Shown here: positions 1 to 13,707 of the stretch, piece after piece
Position numbering within the stretch: position 1 is the first letter of the stretch
How the letters are laid out: each line of letters starts with the position of its first letter
Origin: Macrocybe gigantea
Lineage: Eukaryota > Basidiomycota > Agaricomycetes > Agaricales > Callistosporiaceae
NCBI GenBank assembly: GCA_011319805.1
Contig: SJRY01000295.1
Coordinates: forward strand, 62,001 to 126,000
Length of the DNA stretch: 64,000 nucleotides
Reading direction: 5' to 3'
Notes under the pieces: generated by a model
Database searches by the model: none
The model's input: the letters and a program-made list of their open reading frames with translations, nothing else
What the model was told of the DNA's origin: nothing
Made by a program: the position numbers and the translations under genes

Positions 1-1065
1 GGGAAGAACAGAAATGACAATGGTCACAAGGTAGTCCACAATGAAATACTCGCCAACGTTGCCACTTCTCAGAACGTGTGTCTAAACTGACAAAGATCCC
101 ATTCAAAAGATGTTCAACGTGAAATGATATCATCACCTTTCGATGTTCTCGAAGATTGGCATTATAATCACAAGAAGTTCCAAGTTTCAGAGAAACCGAA
201 CATTACCACCTACGAGCTAACGTTGAAGGCCCTGATAGCAGATCCCCTCCTCGTTCCCCATAGATTTGAGCAGCGAGATAGTCGAAAAGACGTTGGACGA
301 CCGCATGACCAGGAACCATGGCTTCCTCAACTGCCAAAGTCACTGGAGATGATCAGAGTAAAGCCTATATATATCACGTTTTCAGTCTTCGAACAGGTCC
401 TATTGTAGGCGTAAAGTTCACATTACACCGCATCGTGTGACATTCACAGACGACGCCAGCGCCTTCTAATGCAGTGCAAAAGGGAGAAGAATCGATATTG
501 TCCCCGGCTTCTGCTACGTCGTTTGCTTCTATTACCTGCAAGACAGCGATATAGTAGGATTCTGTGCCGTGGACTATGCATATATTCGAGCTCTAGCTAA
601 ACGATTGCCTGTTCATGCTCTAATTGATAAGCATCTGGTTTCTGTTCTTCTCTCCCGCTTTTTCTGATTTAATACTTGGCTTAAATTTAAGCAGGCTCCT
701 TGTGTTCAAATGCGTGTAATAGGAGGCGTGTTTCCCCATTCAATTAGTTGAAGTGCTCGGTAAGTAATACTACCATTACAAGGGGAATAAAGACGATCCT
801 TCTGGGTAACCTTCGTCTTTATTGCCCACGACGCTCGGCTCTTTTTTTCGCATGTAAGATACACATTTCTGTCTCTCGCCTTTGATGTCGCTGCAGACGG
901 TCTAAAGAAAGAGATGTATCACTTGCACCAAGCCTCGTGCCGAGCTTCATTGATACGGAATGGCCATCTATGCTTTGCTCTGTAAAATCTCGACGAAAAG
1001 CCTTATCCATAACGGTACGAATTCTATTATCAAAAAGAAAAAAAAAAAAAAATCTATAGCGCATG
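1..1065. repeat. Segmental duplication, copy 1 (5' flank of a DUF6533-like gene)
   Basis: This segment is a diverged copy of 3535-4281. Shared landmarks include the opening block around positions 5-60, the 'gaaatgatatcatca' block near 120, the 'gcctatatatatc' TATA-like stretch near 365, the 'accgcatc.tgtgacat' block near 430, and the 'ggaatggccat' and 'tctgtaaaatct' blocks near 957-990. Homology stops at an A-rich tract followed by 'tctatagc' near 1065. Copy 2 lies directly upstream of the DUF6533-like gene at 1729-3660, so copy 1 is most likely the 5' end and promoter of a further family member lying left of the window. Several indels separate the copies. Positions 1066-1728 hold only short overlapping reading frames and I see no gene there. 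Confidence 0.8.
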
Positions 1066-1728
1066 TGCCCGGTGCACTGGCGGGCGCCGGAGAATGCATA
1101 GCGGTGCATGCGGCCTTGCGCAGCAGAGCCAGAACGTGAACATTGCGCCTGATGCGATGGACGTTGAGGAGGATGGGAGGGAGTGGAAGCGCGTCGCTAG
1201 ACGATAGGCTTGGTGATGCCTTGCCCGCGCTTGCTTTTTTCCTGCCCATCCTTTCCCGCCTCGACGTGCCCTTTGTAGACCGGCCATCTTTCAGTCCTCT
1301 TTACATTTCTGTACCAATACCATACCTCATCCCTGTCGCCCATATCCTCACATCAATCACGCATTTCATTCTTCTTTCGTACAATTCCAACACACCTGCA
1401 TTTTCAGTGTTCCAAACAAATTCCATTGTTATCGTTCATTCCGACGACCCTCATCTGCTGCTCGTTTAAGTTGATTGACCCATTTCGCCTTTCGTCCCCG
1501 TCAATGATGCAGGCGGATTATGTGCTCTAGACCATGCCATACGTTCAAGCTCTTGCCACGGCCTCGTCTCTTTCTTGGATATGTAATACTTGTTTCTGTT
1601 TCTCACCTTGGCGTTGCTACAAGTGGTAAATACAGTCTGCCATAGAAGAGAGTTATTACAACGCAGAGTGCGAGTACCCGACAAGGACAGCAAGCCAAGT
1701 CAGCCCAGAAAACGTCAAATACAGTATT

Positions 1729-3660
1729 TCAGTCTTGTGTTTCGCTTGTGCCTGAGCCCGATTCGGTGTGTCGAATCCGCAGCTCGGACACGATCATGTC
1801 GGAGGCGGCGTCAGCGTCACCGCTCGCGACGTTCGCCTCGCGCACGTGCAGAATTATCCGAGTCGAGATCAGACTGTGCATGACGCGCTGGAACCTGCGA
1901 AAACGAGAAGAACAAAGAGTCTGAGCGAATGAGCAACCCAGCGGTTCAAGACACGCACTCGTTCAGCACGTCGATGTATTCCTTCTGATGCGGTCGGCGT
2001 CGGACTCCGTCAGGAAGAGGTGCCATGCAGCGCGCTTGAAGGGAAGAAAAACGTACCGGACCCAGCACCATGGTGACGACATTCGCGGCGGAGATCACTG
2101 GTTTGGTTTACGATTTGAGCAGGAACAGACGAAAAGACGCAGTGGTGAGCTCGAGCTCTGTGCCCTTGTCGCCATCGGATGCAGAAAAAAAAAAAGGCGG
2201 CTCACGGAACACGTAGATGTAATACAAGGAGCCGTCCCTATATAGCGTCGTTAGGAGGTGGTTGCGCGTATGCCTGTACTTCATAAATCCGGCCCAAAGC
2301 GTTAAGACCATGACGACTAGCACCGCACCGAAGCGCGAGGCGGGTAAGTGGATGGGAGATGCCATCAGCTGCATCGGACGCGGGGAGAACCTACTGGTTT
2401 CGCCAAACATCAACAGAATAACGTCGAGAAACATGATCTTGCTCCCCTTCGTGACCCAGCACTGCGTGATGATATCCAGAGGTGCCGGTCCGACTGTGTC
2501 ATGGTTCAGCACTGAAATCAAGAAGAGGAAGGATCGTCGGACGCTCACACTGCACAGAATGTAAGAATATGCCTATCACGACGGTCGCAGCACTGTAGAG
2601 AACCTAAAAATGTAGTAGTTCCAATGGTTCGACTGGTCCATCATTGGGCACGGTAGTTTTTCTGGAAACGCACGATAAATGCCGCAAGAAAGACGAGCAG
2701 GATCCTCCGGGAGCTGCCCCAGAGCGCGTACGTCCTCCAGAGCAGGATCACTGACGGGCGTTTTGTCAAAAACGGCACCATCGAGAAACGAAGGCAAAGC
2801 AGCGCATACGCTCAGCTGCGCCCATTCCGAACATCCCAAAGACTGACAAAAGCGTGAGAAGCAAACCTTCTATCGGCTTTCACCATGATCTCTCACCACA
2901 GGTTATACAAAACATGATGTAGCACATCTCCAGCTGCGAGAAAGTCAGCGCCGTTTGTCACCGGGATGAGAAAGACACTTTACCCGGTGCGAAATTCCAG
3001 GTGCTACATCGCCTGGAACAGAACAAACAGTCCCGTCCTTTTCAGAAAAAATGTATATGTAGATTATACGTACGAAAGACGGTGAGCGGGAGGTCAACAA
3101 AGGGAGAATAGCGGGAGCATAGGTACAACGCTTTGATTATGCTCCATTTTGGTTTCCACACGAGCCCGACCTGTTTTTTTAGGAGGAAAATTCAATTCTA
3201 AGCATGTAATTGATGATTCTAGTGCACTCGCCTCCAGAGAAAAGGTCAAGAGATAGTCATAGATCTTTTAGGAGCATCGGCGAAAATCCAAACAGGGCCA
3301 AGGTCATACGAACCAACACTGCCAATCCCGAGGCTTGTGATCAAGATCAGCGGGGTAAGTCATGGTCACGATTATCCGCGGAATATATATACCAGTAAAG
3401 TACTTCAGCAAACGTGTGAGCAATGCAAGAAGCTCATGCGAAGCGATCCTCTCACCTTTCCGGTCTGCGAAAGGGACACTATATCCAGAGGATCCATGAA
3501 GAACCGCACCAGCAGAAGGCGTAAGCCGCACAAAGGCAAGAACAGAAATGTCAGTGGTCACAAGGCGGTCCACAATGAAATACTTGCCAACATTGCGACT
3601 GAGGCGCCCATATGACAGCGACCCCCAATTCAAAAGTTGCTCAACGCGAAATGATATCAT
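1729..3660 (-). CDS. DUF6533-like seven-helix membrane protein (copy A)
   Basis: Multi-exon integral membrane protein of a family common in Agaricomycetes; its function is unknown. Landmarks in order: an exon ending IYDYLLTFSLE near 3240; VGLVWKPKWSIIKALYLCSR near 3150; RTYALWGSSRRILLVFLAA near 2730; the conserved CWVTKGSKIMFLDVILLM stretch near 2440; LYRDGSLYYIYVF near 2230; and a C-terminal FQRVMHSLISTRIILHVREA segment near 1870. The stop is at 1729-1731. The same landmarks recur in the gene at 40854-42480, which supports the model. One intron appears to use a GC donor (GAG|gcgagt, near 3229) where the paralog has GT. The first exon is uncertain; a frame containing VGKYFIVDRLVTTDISVL near 3560 is a candidate and is also present in the duplicated copy at position 1-60. 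The DUF6533 name is from memory of the family. Confidence 0.65.
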
Positions 3661-4281
3661 CAACCGTTGATATCTTGTGGATGGAGATCATAATCACAAG
3701 AGGCGCCGAATTTCAGAGCGACTCAACATTAACTAACACCCACAAGCTAACATTGAAGGGCCCGATACCGGACCCCTTCTTCGCTCTCCATTTCTTGATT
3801 TAATTCTTGATTCGAGCAGCCAGATTGTCGAGAAGACGTTGAATGTTTTATTTTGAAAGATCATGCCAAGATCGAATGACTGGGAGGTATGGCCCCCTCA
3901 ACTGTCAAAGTCACTGTTGATATGATGAGACCAAGGCCTATATATATCGCGTTTTCCATCTTTCAACAGACAGTCACAGGTGTACAGTTGGCATCGCACC
4001 GCATCATGTGACATCGACGGCTTCTGCTACATCGCTTCCTGCAGGATAGTGATGTAGTCGGAGAGCTCTGGTTGTCTTTATTGCGCACGACTCTCGTCCC
4101 TTTATTCGCATGTATGATACGTATTTGTCTCTCGCCTTGGAGGTCGCTGCAAACGGTCATGCGGAATGGCCATTCACATTTGCTCTGTAAAATCTTCACG
4201 AAAGACCTTTGCCATAACGATATGTCTATTAAATAACAAGCATTAATTCTATCATCAAAAAGAGGGAGAAATCGTCTATAG
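3535..4281. repeat. Segmental duplication, copy 2 (promoter region of gene A)
   Basis: Counterpart of 1-1065, about 300 bp shorter because of internal deletions. It contains the 'gcctatatatatcgcgtttt' TATA-like stretch near 3935, shared with copy 1, and ends at 'gtctatagc' just before the stop of the next gene. It covers the first exon and upstream region of the DUF6533-like gene. The conservation of the TATA-like block in both copies suggests that it is promoter sequence. Confidence 0.8.
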
Positions 4282-4295
4282 CTAGTTACACTCCT

Positions 4296-5973
4296 TCACA
4301 AATCTCTCACGCCGGTCAAGCCCGTCGTGAGCGCCTTGAACACGTCCGCGCTCTGCCTACGCCGCTCCTCGACAGCGCCGCCGAGTGCATCCTCCCACCA
4401 TCGCTCGCCTTCGGGCACGTCGCGCCACCCGCCCTTCAAGAACTCGCGCAGCACACGGGGACTCCCGCCTGCAGGGCGCGACATGAGCGACTTGGCAGTG
4501 GGCCAGTGCGGCGGCGGGTGTGCGTGCGAGTAGGGTTCCGCTGAGGATGAGGATGAAGCAGAGGCGGGAGGCACGTGGAACCCGTTCACGGCGAGGACGA
4601 CCGCGGGCGGGATGGTGATGCGTCCGATCTTGAAGCAGCACTGCGAGACGTTGACCGTGTGCAGCACCGCGCCATCCGGTTCTGGCGTCGCTGCCAACGA
4701 GGCTGCGACGGCCTTGAGCGCCTTGACCGTATCCGCGTCCATGTCTGGTCCTGCGGCACCGTTCTCTTGCTCCACTGTGATGACCGGATGTGACGACGGT
4801 GCGGCGGAGCCGTTGGGTGGCGTGCCGGCCATGCGGAGAGGCGTCGAGGAGACGGAAATCTCCTCCCCAACGTTGGGCGTGCGCAGCGAGGCGGCGAAAA
4901 GCGTTCCCACGTCCGCTGTACCGTTTGCTGCGCCGCTGTCTGGTACCTTGGATGGCGGCGTGGGTTGCTGTTGAGATTGCGACGACGAGGTGACCTCCTT
5001 GCCCGATTTCTTGCCCTTTTTTTTTGGTTTGGACACGAATTTCCCTACGACGTATATCTGGAATAGTCGGCGACACGATGAGAACAGGTGAGGCGTAGGG
5101 ACAGAAGACGTGCATACCCATTTCTGGTCCCAGGAGCCGATGCTGAGTCTGACTTCGTATGGCGCTAGCATGGGTATCTCACGGATGAAGCTGTAATGCG
5201 TGCCTGCACAGGCATCAGTTGCGATCCATGCTTTCCGAAACTAACCGCTTGTCGCCCACCTGCCAATGCTATCCATCCTCCTGAGCGGAAGAGCATGGGA
5301 AACAGGGACAGCGCCGCCTTGAACCGCGCCGCATCGAGCGTCTTTCCGAGTGCGCCATCAGCATCTCGCACCATGCCACTCCTGCACGAAAGAGCACACC
5401 GCACCACAGGCGGGCAGGCGGACTCACCTTTGCGTAGCTCGAGTTGCTCAAATGGCCATTAAAGTCACTCTCGTCGATACCTGCAGCACAGCACGCGTCA
5501 CGGTCAGAAACTCTCTCCGAGACTCTGGGTGCGCTCGAACCGACGGACTCACTTGCCCAGGTCCTGTACCGGATGATAGAGTCGAACGGGTCTGCCCCGA
5601 CAGGCGTTATCGAGTCCAGCCACTCGTCCTCCGCTTTGATCCTCGCGGCGCGCGGCTTGAACATGTTGCGGAGCTGGACCCACTTGTGCGCGACGCGTAT
5701 TCGGAACACGGGCCTGAACACTCGTACTGAGTAACGCGATTCGCGAAGGAAGGATGGAAGTGTGAGGGCGCTCGTTCTGGAGTTGCAAACATCGATGAAC
5801 TCACTGTGCCATCCAAGGGGCCACGAGCGTATGTTGACGAGGAACACAAGACACAAGAGGTATTTCGCCAACGTCGGCAGCATGCGCAAGACAACGTGCA
5901 GGTGTGGCTGTATCGCGCTCAGCTGGCTCAACATGGCCGACGCTCTCGAGATCCTTGCGACAGGGGACGACAT
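4296..5973 (-). CDS. THEM6-like thioesterase-superfamily protein
   Basis: Predicted membrane-anchored hot-dog-fold protein of the THEM6/4HBT type. The N-terminus has a hydrophobic helix (LAKYLLCLVFLVNIRSWPL) followed by VFRPVFRIRVAHKW. The diagnostic stretch is ESDFNGHLSNSSYAK, split by an intron from LDAARFKAALSLFP and RSGGWIALAG, then EIPMLAPYEVRLSIGSWDQKW. Animal THEM6 proteins have the same order. After the fold come a basic stretch (KPKKKGKKSGKE) and a long Ser/Pro/Ala-rich region before a C-terminal piece with DVPEGERWWEDALGG. At least five short introns are needed. I chose the ATG at 5973; an in-frame ATG at 5934 is the alternative. Family members are poorly characterised and a catalytic role is not certain. 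The stop lies about 15 bp from the end of the upstream duplicated segment. Confidence 0.8.
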
Positions 5974-6697
5974 CGTAAGCAGCAGAAACGTTCGAGCTTT
6001 ATCGCATGTGGACCTCGGTACACCGCAAAAAGTTATTCCGCCCAAACAATTATTTTCTTGGGAATCGGACGCGCGTTGTTTGCAGCATGTTTGGGGCGGC
6101 CTCGGTTACTTCTTTTGCCGGACAGTGAAACCATCACGATTGATAAAAAGTCCAGCTTCGATTGTGCTCGCTAACGCCAATTTGAAATGAGTGATGACTG
6201 GCAGAGGTTGGGCGGAGGCAAAGCGTTGGCTCGGCCAGGTATGCGAAGTGAGAGCCGCTCGGCAGGGAGGGCACTCACTGGGAGATTGGTCACGGTCATC
6301 ACTCAATCAGTCTTCAAGTCAGTCGACAAACACTGAAACCAGGGTGGGAGGGAGAGTAATGATTTTACCGATGGTACCACAGTACTGTACCGCTGGGAAC
6401 ATGTAGAGGGAAGATAGGAAAATTTTACTACATGATTCTGTGATGTGGCTTGTAGTCAGCAGTCCCAGGTTTACCGTGGCTGCCCATATACTGGCGACAA
6501 ACGATAAGAAACAAAGACAGTTCAGAACTCTTTGTTTGCAGAACCTGCACTCAACATCTTTCGAGGTTGCTGCGTACGATAACAGAGTGATGGACCAATG
6601 CTTGTTGAATTGCTGCTGCTCATTCGCTAATCAAGAAGGGAAAAAAAACATACAACGACAGATCCCAACCAATGGACCGCCACGTTGAATGATAGCT
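5974..6697. other. Intergenic region
   Basis: Region between the start of the thioesterase-like gene and the stop of the ABC transporter. Only short frames without recognisable domains are present. Confidence 0.6.
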
Positions 6698-9600
6698 CTA
6701 CAGCACACCTGCCTTAGCCTTCGCAGCAGCCTCCAGCTCTCCAAACGTGCCACTCTTCAAGCACATAGTCCTGAATATTCCGTTCTCTTTCCGAATCAGA
6801 TTCCACGGCGTATCGAATTCCGCAATCTAGAGCGAGCGAAAGTATCAGCAACTGCCATCGAGTGACTAGAATAGAAAACACGTACGCGTCCTTTGTCTAA
6901 TACAATGAGGCGGTCGTAATCAATGACAGTTCGAAGCCTATGCGCAACTGCGAAGATGTTAGGAAACAGTAAGGACATAGAAGCCTGGGAGACCTACCGG
7001 TCAACAGCAACGAATCGGTAAATTCTTCGCGGATGGTAGCTTGTATCTTGGCATCCGTCGCGAAATCAATGCTGCTCGTCGCCTCGTCTAGCACAATGAT
7101 AGAGCTTCGTCTGAGCAACGCCCGCGCCATGGCGATCAGCTGCCGCTGGCCCTGAGAAAAGTTCGTTCCTCCAGGGGAAACCTGCGTATCCAGGGAGATA
7201 ACAGTCTTGCTGTCGATATCCGTAGGAGTGGTGGATATCGAATAGGCTCCGTCGTCAGCCATAATAGATGCCGGCCTGGATGGAACGCGGGAAGAAGATG
7301 CAGACTGATCACGGGAGCCGATGCGGGACGCCAAGGGAGTCCTCGAAATCATCTGAACGCGATAGAGGACGTCCAGACACTCGTCGTCTGTGTGCTCCTT
7401 GAATGGATCAAGATTGTCTCGTAGAGTGCCAGAGAAGAGAGTCGCATCCTGGCGACTATGAGTTCGCGTCGCTCAATACCATGGAAGATACATACCTGAG
7501 GTATAAACGTCTGTCGGGCAGTCAGTCGGCCGTCGCATTCTCCAGGATGTTTATACAACGTACCAGTCGAGAACGCAAATCGTGTATTCCGATGGTGGAA
7601 ATGTCTATTCCATCGATGATAATGCGGCCGCTTGTTGCATCGACCTTGACGTCCGTCAGCTTTGAGTAGCAGCAACGATGCAGATTGAAACATACGAATC
7701 GCAGAATACTCATCGCCAACGTCGACTTCCCGCTTCCTGAGGAGAGGAGATATCAATAACACGCACAGCCACCATAAACTGAATAGCGAACCTGTTCTCC
7801 CCAAGAGGCCGACTCGTTCCCCAGCTTTAAGGGTGAAAGAAATGTTTTGTAGTACGGCTGGAAGCTCTGGAGCATACTTAATAACGAGGTCTTCTACAAC
7901 AAGCAACGATTCCCGGTTAGAGCTGGATGGCCAGTAAGCAGGCACCCTGTTAGATTCGATAATCGCAGGGGGCTCCTGTGGAAGATCAAGACTACGAGGG
8001 AGATGTGAGCGCAACGAACGTCCATGAAACAAACCACAAACTATTCGACGATGCGCTCAACAGAGCTGTTTACCAATCAGTCCTCAAGTAAGAATAAAGA
8101 CAACGGGGGGACAAACTTCAAATCGAGTTCCAGTGCTGGAAAGGAAATTAACTAGGCTGCTCAACGAGTGCAAAGGGGACTCACCCGTCCAGAAACGACA
8201 AGCCCAATACACTGAAGCAATAACTCAGGATGACAGCAATGCAAAACAGTAAAATAGCGCACCAGAGGAGGTAAAAGCCATCGCACTTGTGATACAAACA
8301 CCTGCAAGGCCACTATTTCCTCGCAATATCGTGATAGAAAATAGCATGGTGATCAAGACAGACAACGCGCCCAGTGCATCGAAGTTGAGCAAAAGCCATC
8401 TGTTGGTCATCCAGAACGTGTACCACATCTACCAACCTAATGAGTCAGCGTGCCATGCCAACTAAAAGACGTGTCTACCTTGGTGGTAACGTCAATCTTG
8501 CGGTGTAGATTATCCAAGAACTGCTTTTCCGCTGAGAATGCACGAACGGTCACAATGCCCTCCAACAGTTCGTTGAAGTCAGAAAAAATGGGCGATCTCG
8601 AGTTCGACTCCATCCGACGAAGGTCGCGGCCTGTGTTCAAATAACCGATGGCCAACTCGCGATATGCGATACCGATGAAGAGAGCGGGTATCAGGAACCA
8701 GGGGAATACAAAGCTAGGTTTCTGTCAACGGATTATCCAAGGATGAAGTGATATACACGTACGCGACGGTAAGGACGGAAGCGAAGAAACTCGCCAGAGA
8801 TGAATTAACTGCCTGTAGCGATCCCGCGAGGGATGAATCAATCGTCTCAATGTCCTACACCTCGATGAATTTCATGTGCGGGACCAAACGTCACAGAGGG
8901 GAAATACCTTGCCAAATCGATTGAGCATGCGGCCTAGAGATTGTAGGAAGTTAGATTGGTCTAGGAAATGATTTTTCTTTTGCATCCTACCTTGTGGAGT
9001 GGTGTCATGGAATCTAAACGTAGCTCGAACAACCGCAACTAGGAGTTGCCTGGATATGACAAAATCAACATGGACTGAACTTGAATGCTATGCCTGCTCA
9101 CTTGAAAAGGATTCGCGACGCTCGCAAAGCGCCAGTATATTGAGCGATAACCGACGAAACGTTTACAAGCGCGTTGATGAGTCCAATTGCCGCATATACC
9201 CCAATATAGAACAACGGGTGCTCCACAGCGCTGGGCCAGTTGATGTTGAAGGGATTTGTCGCAGTACGAAGTCCGTGGAAAGACAAGACATGTTGATGCG
9301 GCGGCAGATAGCTCTCCAACTGGACATCATGCTCGGATGCAAATGACTTCAACCAATATGATTGCGTGTTCCCGGCGTTGCCATAAGCTTCACCCCAAAT
9401 CTGATGAAACAGTGTCAAGAAGACGAGGGGGGACTGAGCGTGTTGAGCTCACCTTGATCCAAACTTTCTCCGTGATGCCAAGAAGTTGGTTCATGACCAC
9501 GAGAACGGCGAGAAAAACCCATGTCCAATATGAGCTACTGACCATCAATCTCGGATCCCGAACGTAAAGACAGAACCAACGTACGAGGCTTTCAGATAGC

Positions 9601-12600
9601 TCTTGTATATTGACCATTTGACGCCACCCGTCTCCCGATGTTCGTCCTTGATGAGTTTCCTCGGCTTCTTCGTCTCCTTCACCAAATCCTGTTCCTCGTC
9701 CTCAACCACCGCCTCTTGTGCTTTCACCATCTCCTCCTTCTCCACTTCGACCGTCTCGGCGTGGGTGATGTCTTGCAAAACACCCTGAGCTTGCAATTCC
9801 TTGACGCTTCCCTGCGTGTCGATTCGTCCGTCCAGCATTCGGATGAGGTAGTAAGCAGCAGGCAAAACGAGCTCGACATGATGCGTCACAAGAATCTGGG
9901 TGACAGTGAGTGAGGTCAGTGGTACTAGCATCACTGTTGCACACCCGTACCACTGTGCGGTTCGCAAGAAGAGGTCCGCAAAAGAGCTTCTCGAACAAGA
10001 ACCTTGCCGTGTGGCTGTCCTATGGTCGATTTCAGCAGATGTGCGGGGACGGGATGGAGACGCAGACTTACGACTGCACTCAGCGGATCATCCAGCAATA
10101 TGTATTTTGTGCGCGCATATACTGCACGCGCCAGCGCCACTCTGTGAGATCGAAGGTCAGCATGGGCAAAGCGTGTTGCGGTGAATTACGGCACGCACCG
10201 AGCCTTCTGGCCACCAGACAGACTCACACCTCTGAATATCCATGAACTCATCAAAAGTGTGTAGGAAAGAGCGCATAACACACCTCGCACCAATCTCAGT
10301 CGCATCTCCATCCTCCAAAATCTCCAGATCTGGCCTCAGGGCGCAGCATTCAATTACAGCATTATACCGCTCCTCATCATAAGGATATCCAAACAGAACG
10401 TTATCCTTGATCGATTGGTGCCTGAGCCACGGCGACTGAGCAGCATAGGATATGGACTGCATCAGGCCGTGCTCGTCGACCGAGCTCGGGTTCTTCGACA
10501 TGATGATTTTCCCTCCAGGCAGGAGGGTCATTTCACCAAGTAATGCCATCTGAGAAAAACATGCAGAATGTCAGTCCCAGTGATGGAGAATTTACTGTAT
10601 CGCTCACGAGTAGCGCTGTCTTTCCAGAGGCTGTAGGCCCCGTGACGAGTGTGAGCTCGCCTTCTGGGAAGAGAACGTTGATATCTCTGAGCTCAAACCG
10701 GTGATCCTGGCTGGTCGCGCTGATCACCGAGATATCGTCCACCGCTGTATTGGTCGATTCATCAGGGGAAGGCGACTCCGGTGAGGAAGGGGAGGCAGGA
10801 GAGCTGTTGTTTTCTTTCTCATTATTCTCCTCGACTTCATTCCATTTGAAAGATGCGTGCTCCATTCCAAGCCCAGCAGCGCCTTCTCCTGGAAGAGTGG
10901 GTCCAGAGTACGATTTTTTGAGCGATGACACTTGTTCTGTGACTTCCTCCTCCTCAAGGAACACAGCGATACGATTGAGAGCAACGCCCGTCTGGAATAT
11001 GGTCAGATCATCCGAAGCAGACCGTGTTCATATTGACATACCTGGAGGACCTGCACTATCCAGGCTGGGATGACATTGAGGGGAGCCCTGAAATGGAGAG
11101 AGGTTCAACGACCCTCAGACACGATAAATACGGTGAAGCCTTTACCTGACCATACTGAATAGCGTGATCGCCTGACAAAGATCGATGAACACATCTGCGA
11201 TTGTAATTGTAGTTCGTAAAAGTTGATACATACCGTGAAGGCAATGCTGACTGACAGCTCATTTCCTTGCATCACGAAAGCGAAAAACGAGATGATCGAA
11301 ACCAAGATCGGAGCACAGGTCCAGAGGAGGTAGAACAAGACAGTATTGATACGAGCTGACAGGGAGCAAAGGTCAGCTTGAACGGTTTTCTATTCAGTGC
11401 CAGAAAATGCTGACCTTTGATCATCCAATTCATCTCGACCCCCCTCGCGTCCATGGCGCGATCGATCCAACGATCTTCCCATGCAAAGAATTTGATGAAT
11501 TTCACCTGGATAGATAGTCAGGCCACAGGGACAAGTCAAGCGCAAAAGTCACTCTCACGGCTCCGATGAGTTCGTTCAGCACGCCCATGCGCTTATCTCG
11601 CGCCGTAAGAAGTCCTTTTTGGATGCGTATACTACGCCTGGCGAGATAGCTGTTCAGAGGCCAGCCCGCGACCAGAACGATGAATCCTGCAAAGGCGCTC
11701 CAGCCAAGAAGTCTATAGCAATCATAAGGACGTCTTAAGAAGCAGAGGCCTATTGAAACCGCACTGGTAGAGAAAGATTCCCGCTAGCAATATCTCAAAG
11801 GGAGCTAGGTAGCATGGTTAGCAACGTGGCTTCATTCCACTCCGCAAACTACACGAACCTCCGTAGATGAAGTATGCGCCAGACACAGTTTGCGAAACCT
11901 GTCAAAATGAGTATTGCAGGGCAAAAGGTCATCTTCACCTACCCTGTTGCATCACCAGCCATCAGATTCACGATTTCCCAATATCCGCACCGGCCTTCGC
12001 ATCATCGGCTTTGGCTGCTTCTCTTCTCCTTCTCCTTTTTCTTCTCTTTGCGACTTTTTGCTAGAAAAGCATCAGCAAAACGAGCTGTTCTAGGAGGATT
12101 GAGCGACAAACGAGGCGCAGATGAGTCCTCTGCGGGCTTTTCGGCCTCCTTGGTTTTGTCCTTGTCGACGATTCCAGAGAAATCCTTGCGCTTCAGCGCC
12201 TTGTCGTAGATCGCTGCCATGAGCTCCGATCGTATGCGGGTACAAGCTCGGCGACCAAACCAGAGGTGTTGAAGATCAGCTTGGGCCTAGAAAAATGGCG
12301 TTATCAGTGGAAGAGGTAGTCAAAAGGAGCATGAAAGTTTTTCGCACGTGTAAGAGTGAGCACAAGAATGCCAAAAAGGCGTAAACATATGCCTTAGTGA
12401 TCCCTTCTGGTGTCGGATTGTCAGGCTTGATGGCGTCGAGTATTTTTCTACGCAGATGTGAGCAAGTGAAAGCATAGGCATGGAAAGTCATGGTACTAAC
12501 TTCAAGAAGAATGGACCAGTATAGTTCAGCATGACACTCAAAACGGTCACTGTGAAATCCAGGCTGTGTCGGACGCAAACTTCAGTGCTCAGAAAATAAA

Positions 12601-13707
12601 CTCGTCTCGTCCAATCTCACATTAATCAAGCGAATTTGCGGCCCAAAGGCGACGCAACAATGAAGAACGTCTGAATACGCACAAGTCAGCAATTACCATG
12701 CTGCTTGAAGAACGGCGTCACGCACCTGATAGATGTAAATTTGATAAATACCGGCCTGGATTGCATGGTTGGACTGAGATCCAGACATCGTCCTCGTTCA
12801 GAGTTGTGTCTCGTCCCTAAAATGAGAGGTTATTCAGGCAAGCGAGACGGCTTTCGGATAGAGGCAGTGACGTACACGGCGAATTAGTGGGCTGACCCAG
12901 TTAAAGGTAAGCCAACCCAACAGTGAGGTATAATCCTCGGGAGAAACAGATTTTCCCTTCAAAAGATTAGCCAAAGGACAGGGAATGGCCGAAGACGCTC
13001 ATGCTCACAATATCCTCCATCTTTATTCTATTGCTGGGTATACCCACAGGCATTTTGAGCACGACGACCAAAAGCCCCGTCACCGCCGCCAAATTGGCCC
13101 ACAGTGCCACCGTCACGTACACGGGAGGCGCCGGCTGTCCCAAAATGCTATGGTTGTACCACAATCCTCCCAGTTGCAGAACGCCAGAAACGAACTGTAG
13201 GACGTAGATGACGAACAGGTCGGCAGGCGCTGTCGCCGTGGGTCGCACGACGGGCCTTATGACGGTGTAGAGCCACGAGCCGGCGACGAGGAATGGGAGA
13301 ACGTCGGTCCATATATCGGACGGGCTAGTGATGAAACGGTAGGAGCCGTACGAGAGCCACGAGAGCGTCTGCACAAGGCCGACGAACGCAAACACGACCG
13401 TGCGCCAGAGCGGTACGACGCTGGGCACCTCGACACCGGTGCTTCGTACACCCGCGCCACCATCCTCATCCTCGAGCACTTTCTCCTCCGAACCCTCATC
13501 CAGCGCCTCCGCCTCGTGCAGCGTCATATATCGTGCAAACGGCTGCTTCGCAACGCGCAAGACGGCTTGCGCAGCCTTCGGGACCGGGATGGAAAAAAAG
13601 TATAGAGCAAAGACGAACGCGGCCGGAACGAGAGAGGCCCAGGAGGACCTGATACATGGGTCAGTAAAGTCGATGATGCTCGCCCCGCGACATAGCGGGA
13701 AGCCCAT
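6698..13707 (-). CDS. ABCC-family (MRP-type) ABC transporter
   Basis: Full-length ATP-driven exporter with the layout TMD0-TMD1-NBD1-TMD2-NBD2, predicted to sit in the plasma or vacuolar membrane. The start at 13707 gives [20 protein letters not shown] followed by several hydrophobic segments. NBD1 has Walker [12 protein letters not shown] near 10630, signature [11 protein letters not shown] ending at an intron near 10200, and Walker [12 protein letters not shown] near 10090. TMD2 contains [20 protein letters not shown] near 8550. NBD2 has [14 protein letters not shown] interrupted by an intron near 7740, a degenerate signature FSQGQRQL, and Walker [14 protein letters not shown] near 7090. 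The last exon reads [19 protein letters not shown] and ends at 6698. There are roughly twenty short introns and I found no frameshift, so the gene appears intact. Such proteins export conjugates, toxins or metabolites; the substrate cannot be deduced. The NBD1 linker is rich in Ser, Pro and Glu. Confidence 0.95.

Noticed and set aside
1054..1469. Overlapping frames on both strands near an A-rich tract
   Set aside because: Low complexity, no domain and no splice structure; probably intergenic.
4612..4974. Plus-strand frame over the thioesterase-like gene
   Set aside because: Antisense of the Ala/Pro/Ser-rich part of a supported minus-strand gene.
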